From Bartonella sp. CM31XJBT (GTDB lineage Bacteria > Pseudomonadota > Alphaproteobacteria > Rhizobiales > Rhizobiaceae), in assembly GCF_028618555.1 (NCBI RefSeq), contig NZ_JAQITD010000017.1:1-49484 (forward strand): a DNA stretch of 49,484 nucleotides, given 5' to 3'. Within the stretch, counting starts at the first letter, position 1, and every line of letters starts with the position of its first letter. The notes under the pieces were generated by a model. It was not told the origin of the DNA, did no database searches, and saw nothing but the letters and a program-made list of their open reading frames with translations. Of this stretch, positions 45,805 through 49,484 are shown one piece after another. The translations under genes and the position numbers were made by a program.

Positions 45805-47202
45805 TTAATAAGATGCACGCGATTTTAAAGAAATATAATCTTTTACTATTTTTTCATCATTAGCAAGACTTATAAAATGTTCTTCGTGTTTCATTACATC
45901 ATTGAGATGAGATGGCCATGGAGCATGAAGGCCACAAGCGCTTTTAATCGTATCAGGAAATTTAGCTGGATGAGCCGTGGCAAGAACGATCATTGGAATA
46001 TGCGGTTTTTTGTTTTCACGCGCTACTTGAAGAGCAACCGCTGTATGTGGATCAACAAGATAGCCACTTTCCTTATAGACACTATCAATTGTTTGAGCTG
46101 TTGTAGCCATGTTGCTTTTCCCGGCGGAAAATAGGGAACGAATATTTTTGAGTTGCTTTTCATCAAGAGTAAAGAGCCCCGTTTTTTTCAAGTTTTCCAT
46201 TGCATTGCGAATCCAGATTGGATCACGATTGCCACTTTCAAAGAGCAAACGTTCAAAATTAGAAGAGACCTGAATATCCATAGAAGGTGATGTTGTATGG
46301 ACTATTGGTTGTGTTTCATAAGTACCACTGGTCAATGTACGTACAAGGATGTCGTTATCATTCGTTGCGATGACCAGTTGAGCAATGGGTAATCCCATAC
46401 GGGCTGCGACATAACCTGCAAAAATATCACCAAAATTTCCAGTAGGAACAGTAAATGAAACAGCTCTATCAGGAGCTCCTAAAGAAAGTGCAGATGAAAA
46501 ATAGTAAACAATTTGCGCCATGATACGCGCCCAATTTATAGAATTCACACCTGAAAGAGCTCTTTTTGTACGAAAATTGTGGTCATTAAACATTGCTTTG
46601 ACAAGGGCTTGGCAATCATCAAAATTTCCTTCAATGGCAATGGCATGAACATTTGAACATTGATTGGTTGTCATTTGCCGTTGTTGAACAGGTGATACAC
46701 GTCCTTTAGGAAATAAAATAAAAATATCTGAGTGTTCTTTTCCAGCAAAAGCTTGTATCGCAGCTCCACCTGTATCACCTGATGTTGCAGCAATAATCGT
46801 TGCACATCTATTTTTTTCAGTCAAAACATAATCCATCAGTCGAGAAAGAAACTGCATTGCTACATCTTTAAAAGCTAAAGTAGGACCATGAAAGAGTTCA
46901 AGGATAAATTCATCTGCTCCAGTTTGTCGTAACGGACAGATTGCTGGATGGTGAAAGGTTGCATAAGATTCAGCGATCATATTTTCAAAAGCTGTATATT
47001 CGATTTCGTTATTCACAAAGGGCCACAGAATAGTTTTAGCAATTGTTGTATAGGACTGACCACGAAGTGCTCGTAACGCATCAAATGATAGCTGAGGAAA
47101 TTTATCTGGCAAATAAAGTCCCCCATCACTTGCCAACCCTGTCATGATTGTTTCCGTAAAGCTTAAAGCAGGAGCTTCACCTCTCGTGCTGATATATTCC
47201 AT
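45805..47202 (-). CDS. thrC: Threonine synthase
   Basis: 465 aa from ATG 47202, preceded by AGGA; an upstream in-frame start at 47232 gives a non-conserved Lys/Arg extension. A PLP enzyme converting phosphohomoserine to threonine. Typical: Y-I-S-T-R-G at the start, D-G-G-L-Y-L-P, F-H-G-P-T-L-A-F-K-D-V-A (PLP lysine), A-T-S-G-D-T-G-G-A-A and V-P-T-G-N-F-G-D. It completes the homoserine branch with thrB. Confidence 0.95.
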   Translation of the reverse strand: MEYISTRGEAPALSFTETIMTGLASDGGLYLPDKFPQLSFDALRALRGQSYTTIAKTILWPFVNNEIEYTAFENMIAESYATFHHPAICPLRQTGADEFILELFHGPTLAFKDVAMQFLSRLMDYVLTEKNRCATIIAATSGDTGGAAIQAFAGKEHSDIFILFPKGRVSPVQQRQMTTNQCSNVHAIAIEGNFDDCQALVKAMFNDHNFRTKRALSGVNSINWARIMAQIVYYFSSALSLGAPDRAVSFTVPTGNFGDIFAGYVAARMGLPIAQLVIATNDNDILVRTLTSGTYETQPIVHTTSPSMDIQVSSNFERLLFESGNRDPIWIRNAMENLKKTGLFTLDEKQLKNIRSLFSAGKSNMATTAQTIDSVYKESGYLVDPHTAVALQVARENKKPHIPMIVLATAHPAKFPDTIKSACGLHAPWPSHLNDVMKHEEHFISLANDEKIVKDYISLKSRASY

Positions 47203-47763
47203 AAGTCTTATCCTTTTTTTTATTTCTGGCAAATTGGTGAAGTTATTTATTTCACGTTTTTCATAATATTTAAATTATTAAATGGATAGAGCTTCTTTTC
47301 TTCTTTTTAACTCAATAATGAAAGGAAATAGTCTTAAGCATTTTTATTTTTAAGATATAAACGTCAAATGTTCACAGAAAATCTGTTGCAGACGAAAATT
47401 TCCTCTCTATTATTCACTCACTTAAATTTTACAACGTATCTTCACTTGTGCACCTTCTAAAATAATAAAATTAAATAGATAGAATGGTAGTTACTGAAGA
47501 ACTTTTGTATAAAACTCAATCATTCATAGTTATTTTATGCTCTTAATACTTTGTAACAATTACATCTGCTAAACCGAATGTTAAAATGATACATCTCAGA
47601 ATTCACACTGGAAGATTTATAAGGTAATTTTATGGCATTTCGTGCGCAAATCTATACTTTGCATAATCTTTTTTTAGCATAATTTATCATTTTGTATAAT
47701 AATAGATATTATATTTATGCTATACAGTATGGTAACTTAAAGTTTATCCATAGAAAACATACA
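47203..47763. other. AT-rich gap without genes
   Basis: About 560 very AT-rich bases between thrC and the hairpin that follows the small exported-protein cluster. No coding frame, tRNA or repeat was seen. The right part is the downstream flank of the cluster, the left part the thrC promoter. Confidence 0.5.
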
Positions 47764-47794
47764 ACAGCCTGCTAAATGATGTGAAGCAGGCTGT
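47764..47794 (-). terminator. Strong hairpin ending the small exported-protein cluster
   Basis: A perfect 10-bp inverted repeat, ACAGCCTGCT and AGCAGGCTGT, with an 11-base loop. It lies 46 bp after the stop of the last minus-strand gene. The tract after it on that strand is T-rich but interrupted (TGTATGTTTT). Confidence 0.7.
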
Positions 47795-47839
47795 AAAGTA
47801 TTCTCATTTTTAATAGAAAAAATACTGAGTATCTTTGAA

Positions 47840-48202
47840 TTATTTTCCTTTAATTTTTCCTATTGCACATCCGATTATCCCGCTAAATATGGACATAACA
47901 AATCCAGTCAAGAATCCAAAACCTAAAGCTCCTACTGTAGAAAAAATTCCTAGCGTAATTGGTTCAAACACTTTCTCAAATTTTCCTTCAAAGGCAGATT
48001 CACTTTTTGCTTTATGAGTGAAACTTGGGACATAAAGAGCCGCTATATCGATAGCTTTTTTCTTTCCTTGTTCTATTAAAGAGACAGTTTCCCATTGAGT
48101 ATCATTGTTCAAATGATTGGCATGAACATTTATAACTTGTGAAAGCAAAAAAGAAACTGCTATTAAAATATTTAATACGTAAGTTTTCAATACTTTAATC
48201 AT
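47840..48202 (-). CDS. Small exported protein, tandem paralogue 3
   Basis: 120 aa. A signal peptide-like start (K-T-Y-V-L-N-I-L-I-A-V-S-F-L-L-S) ends near V-H-A-N. A polar middle follows, then the family motif E-G-K-F-E-K-V-F-E-P-I-T-L-G. The C-terminal third is Gly-rich and hydrophobic, probably a membrane hairpin (G-F-L-T-G-F-V-M-S-I-F-S). It ends I-G-K-I-K-G-K. Not a family I recognise. The two genes upstream are clear paralogues. Confidence 0.7.
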   Translation of the reverse strand: MIKVLKTYVLNILIAVSFLLSQVINVHANHLNNDTQWETVSLIEQGKKKAIDIAALYVPSFTHKAKSESAFEGKFEKVFEPITLGIFSTVGALGFGFLTGFVMSIFSGIIGCAIGKIKGK

Positions 48203-48418
48203 AATTTTTCACCAATACTTTTACTTTTATTTTAATCTGAATTGAATAGATTCGTCGGCAGAATTAGTGCACATTGAGAGAAACAGAAGCATTTAAAGCT
48301 TTTTTCATTCTTAGTGTGATAATTCATTAGTTTTTTGTCATCAACAATCGATCAACACAGAATATATCCATAGTTTATATTTCATATGAGAAGGTTTTAT
48401 TCTGATGAAATTTCAATT

Positions 48419-48781
48419 CTAACGAGATTTAAAACACGATATTATTTTACTTATTATCCATCCTAAAAACATGCCTATCGTACTTGATGCATATCCAAGT
48501 GCCATCCCCATACCAAAAGCCCCGATTGTAAGAGGTTCAACGACCTTTTCAAATTTTCCTTCAATAGTAGTTTCATTACTCACTCCACGATTTAGACTGG
48601 GTCTATAGAGAGAAACGGTATGGACTGCATCCTTTCTTTTCTGCTTTATTGCAGAAACAAAAGTATTCTCACGATGAGTACTATTTTGCAAAGAGTTTGC
48701 ATGTACATTTACAACCTGAGAAAGAGAAAAGGCAGACATAATGAAAATACTTAATATATGATTTTTAAATAATTTAATCAT
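48419..48781 (-). CDS. Small exported protein, tandem paralogue 2
   Basis: 120 aa. Its signal region (F-K-N-H-I-L-S-I-F-I-M-S-A-F-S-L-S-Q-V) ends near V-H-A-N, almost as in paralogue 3. It shares E-G-K-F-E-K-V-V-E-P-L-T-I-G-A-F and a hydrophobic Gly-rich tail (G-M-A-L-G-Y-A, I-G-M-F-L-G-W-I-I-S). GAGGTAA lies before the ATG within a stretch (ATATTTGAGGTAAA) also found before paralogue 1. Function unknown. Confidence 0.7.
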   Translation of the reverse strand: MIKLFKNHILSIFIMSAFSLSQVVNVHANSLQNSTHRENTFVSAIKQKRKDAVHTVSLYRPSLNRGVSNETTIEGKFEKVVEPLTIGAFGMGMALGYASSTIGMFLGWIISKIISCFKSR

Positions 48782-48955
48782 AATTTACCTCAAATATTTT
48801 ATACTATATATATGCGTAAATTTATACTTTGGATATTTGGATATAATCTACAACATTTATATTTTGTAGAAAGATGAGCTTCATTATGTAATTATTTACA
48901 ATAAATTATAGACACATAAGGAAGCTAATATTCTAGAGTTCTAGATGAGGTTGAA

Positions 48956-49312
48956 TTATTTGAACATCAATACTATGTCCTTTATCCAACTTATTATCGA
49001 TCCTATAAAGCTCATTGCATATCCAGTAAACAATAGTCCCATTCCTATAGTTATAGGCTCAACGACCTTTTCTAATTTTCCTTCACCAGTTGTTCCATTT
49101 TCTGTTTGATAATTTACAGATGGAACATAGAAAGCAGTCGTAGAAACTACATCGGATGTCGCATATTTTACTTGTTCCATTGGGAAAACAGAAAGTTCCT
49201 CTTTTGGAGTATCATTTTTCAAATAGTTTGCATTAACATTTACAGTTTGTGAAATAAAAAAAGTGCTCGCTATAAAAATGCTTAAGATATAATTTTTAAA
49301 TATTTTTATCAT
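48956..49312 (-). CDS. Small exported protein, tandem paralogue 1
   Basis: 118 aa. A signal-like N-terminus (Y-I-L-S-I-F-I-A-S-T-F-F-I-S-Q-T) ends near V-N-A-N. The polar middle contains Y-V-P-S-V-N, like Y-V-P-S-F-T in paralogue 3. The motif E-G-K-L-E-K-V-V-E-P-I-T-I-G and a short hydrophobic tail follow (M-G-L-L-F-T-G-Y-A-M-S-F-I-G). GAGGTAAAG precedes the ATG. Function unknown; more copies may lie beyond the right edge. Confidence 0.7.
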   Translation of the reverse strand: MIKIFKNYILSIFIASTFFISQTVNVNANYLKNDTPKEELSVFPMEQVKYATSDVVSTTAFYVPSVNYQTENGTTGEGKLEKVVEPITIGMGLLFTGYAMSFIGSIISWIKDIVLMFK

Positions 49313-49484
49313 AACTTTACCTCAAATATTTTTAAGTTATATATGTAAGAAATATACATAATGTTTATGTATCTCACACTATATATAATTTATATATTTC
49401 AATATGTATTTTTAGTCAATAATAAAAATACATATAAAAATATAACTGTAATTTTTTATAAACATTATTGTAAAAAAGTAACAG

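Noticed and set aside
1..49484. CRISPR arrays, tRNA or rRNA genes
   Set aside because: No regularly spaced short repeats, no tRNA T-loop signatures and no rRNA stretches were seen while reading; the 165-bp units are spacers between genes, not CRISPR repeats.

Overview
The window looks like a Bartonella (Rhizobiales, Alphaproteobacteria) chromosome segment. The DNA is AT-rich. Housekeeping proteins are of alphaproteobacterial type (Sua5, PurD, UbiA, CtaB, IspH, type II ThrB, RibB with a degenerate second domain). There is an invasion-associated locus B (IalB) family protein, and a filamentous-haemagglutinin island lies beside a decayed prophage. Genus assignment is inference from gene content; no database was searched.

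Region 1 (1-11.8 kb) is a two-partner-secretion (FHA/CdiA-like) island. A giant exoprotein, open at the left edge, ends in a variable C-terminal domain with an A/G-H-S-R-G nucleophile elbow and Asp and His candidates. This suggests a serine alpha/beta-hydrolase (lipase-like) toxin. Its last codon overlaps (ATGA) a small Cys-rich lipoprotein gene. Downstream the same two parts recur as a cassette array: one toxin module killed by a nonsense codon, one orphan toxin with a collapsed FHA remnant, one short orphan toxin, one immunity/toxin chimera, and eight lipoprotein immunity-like genes in all. A 165-bp spacer repeat (three full copies, two truncated) links the cassettes, and the truncated copies are fused directly to toxin modules. 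I read this as a polymorphic toxin/immunity locus with a silent-cassette archive.

Region 2 (11.8-16.5 kb) is a decayed mobile element. It holds a P4-type integrase with a frameshifted N-terminus, a frameshifted AlpA-like regulator, a peptidase-S74 tail-spike fragment, a disrupted phage protein, and a broken spanin-like gene overlapping a small lipoprotein. A holin-like peptide and an intact DinJ-YafQ-type toxin-antitoxin pair with a palindromic operator follow. A fossil of the integrase 5' end with its upstream sequence, including a 37-bp repeat, recurs about 20 kb away at 33.2-33.5 kb.

Region 3 (16.7-47.2 kb) is core genome: sua5 and an FAD-linked oxidase; a DUF6101-like protein; a 1-kb non-coding gap; purD diverging from ubiA; pdxH; cbpA; fabI; then aroC-ribB-xseB-dxs-tlyA-rlmD, all on the plus strand. 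After the integrase fossil come tldD, an IalB-family gene, ctaB, ispH-thrB-rnhA, a DsbD-like periplasmic protein, YqgE, a membrane PAS-GGDEF-EAL protein with degenerate signature motifs, an M16 peptidase and thrC.

Region 4 (47.8-49.3 kb) carries three tandem paralogues of a small exported protein of unknown function, followed on the minus strand by a strong hairpin.
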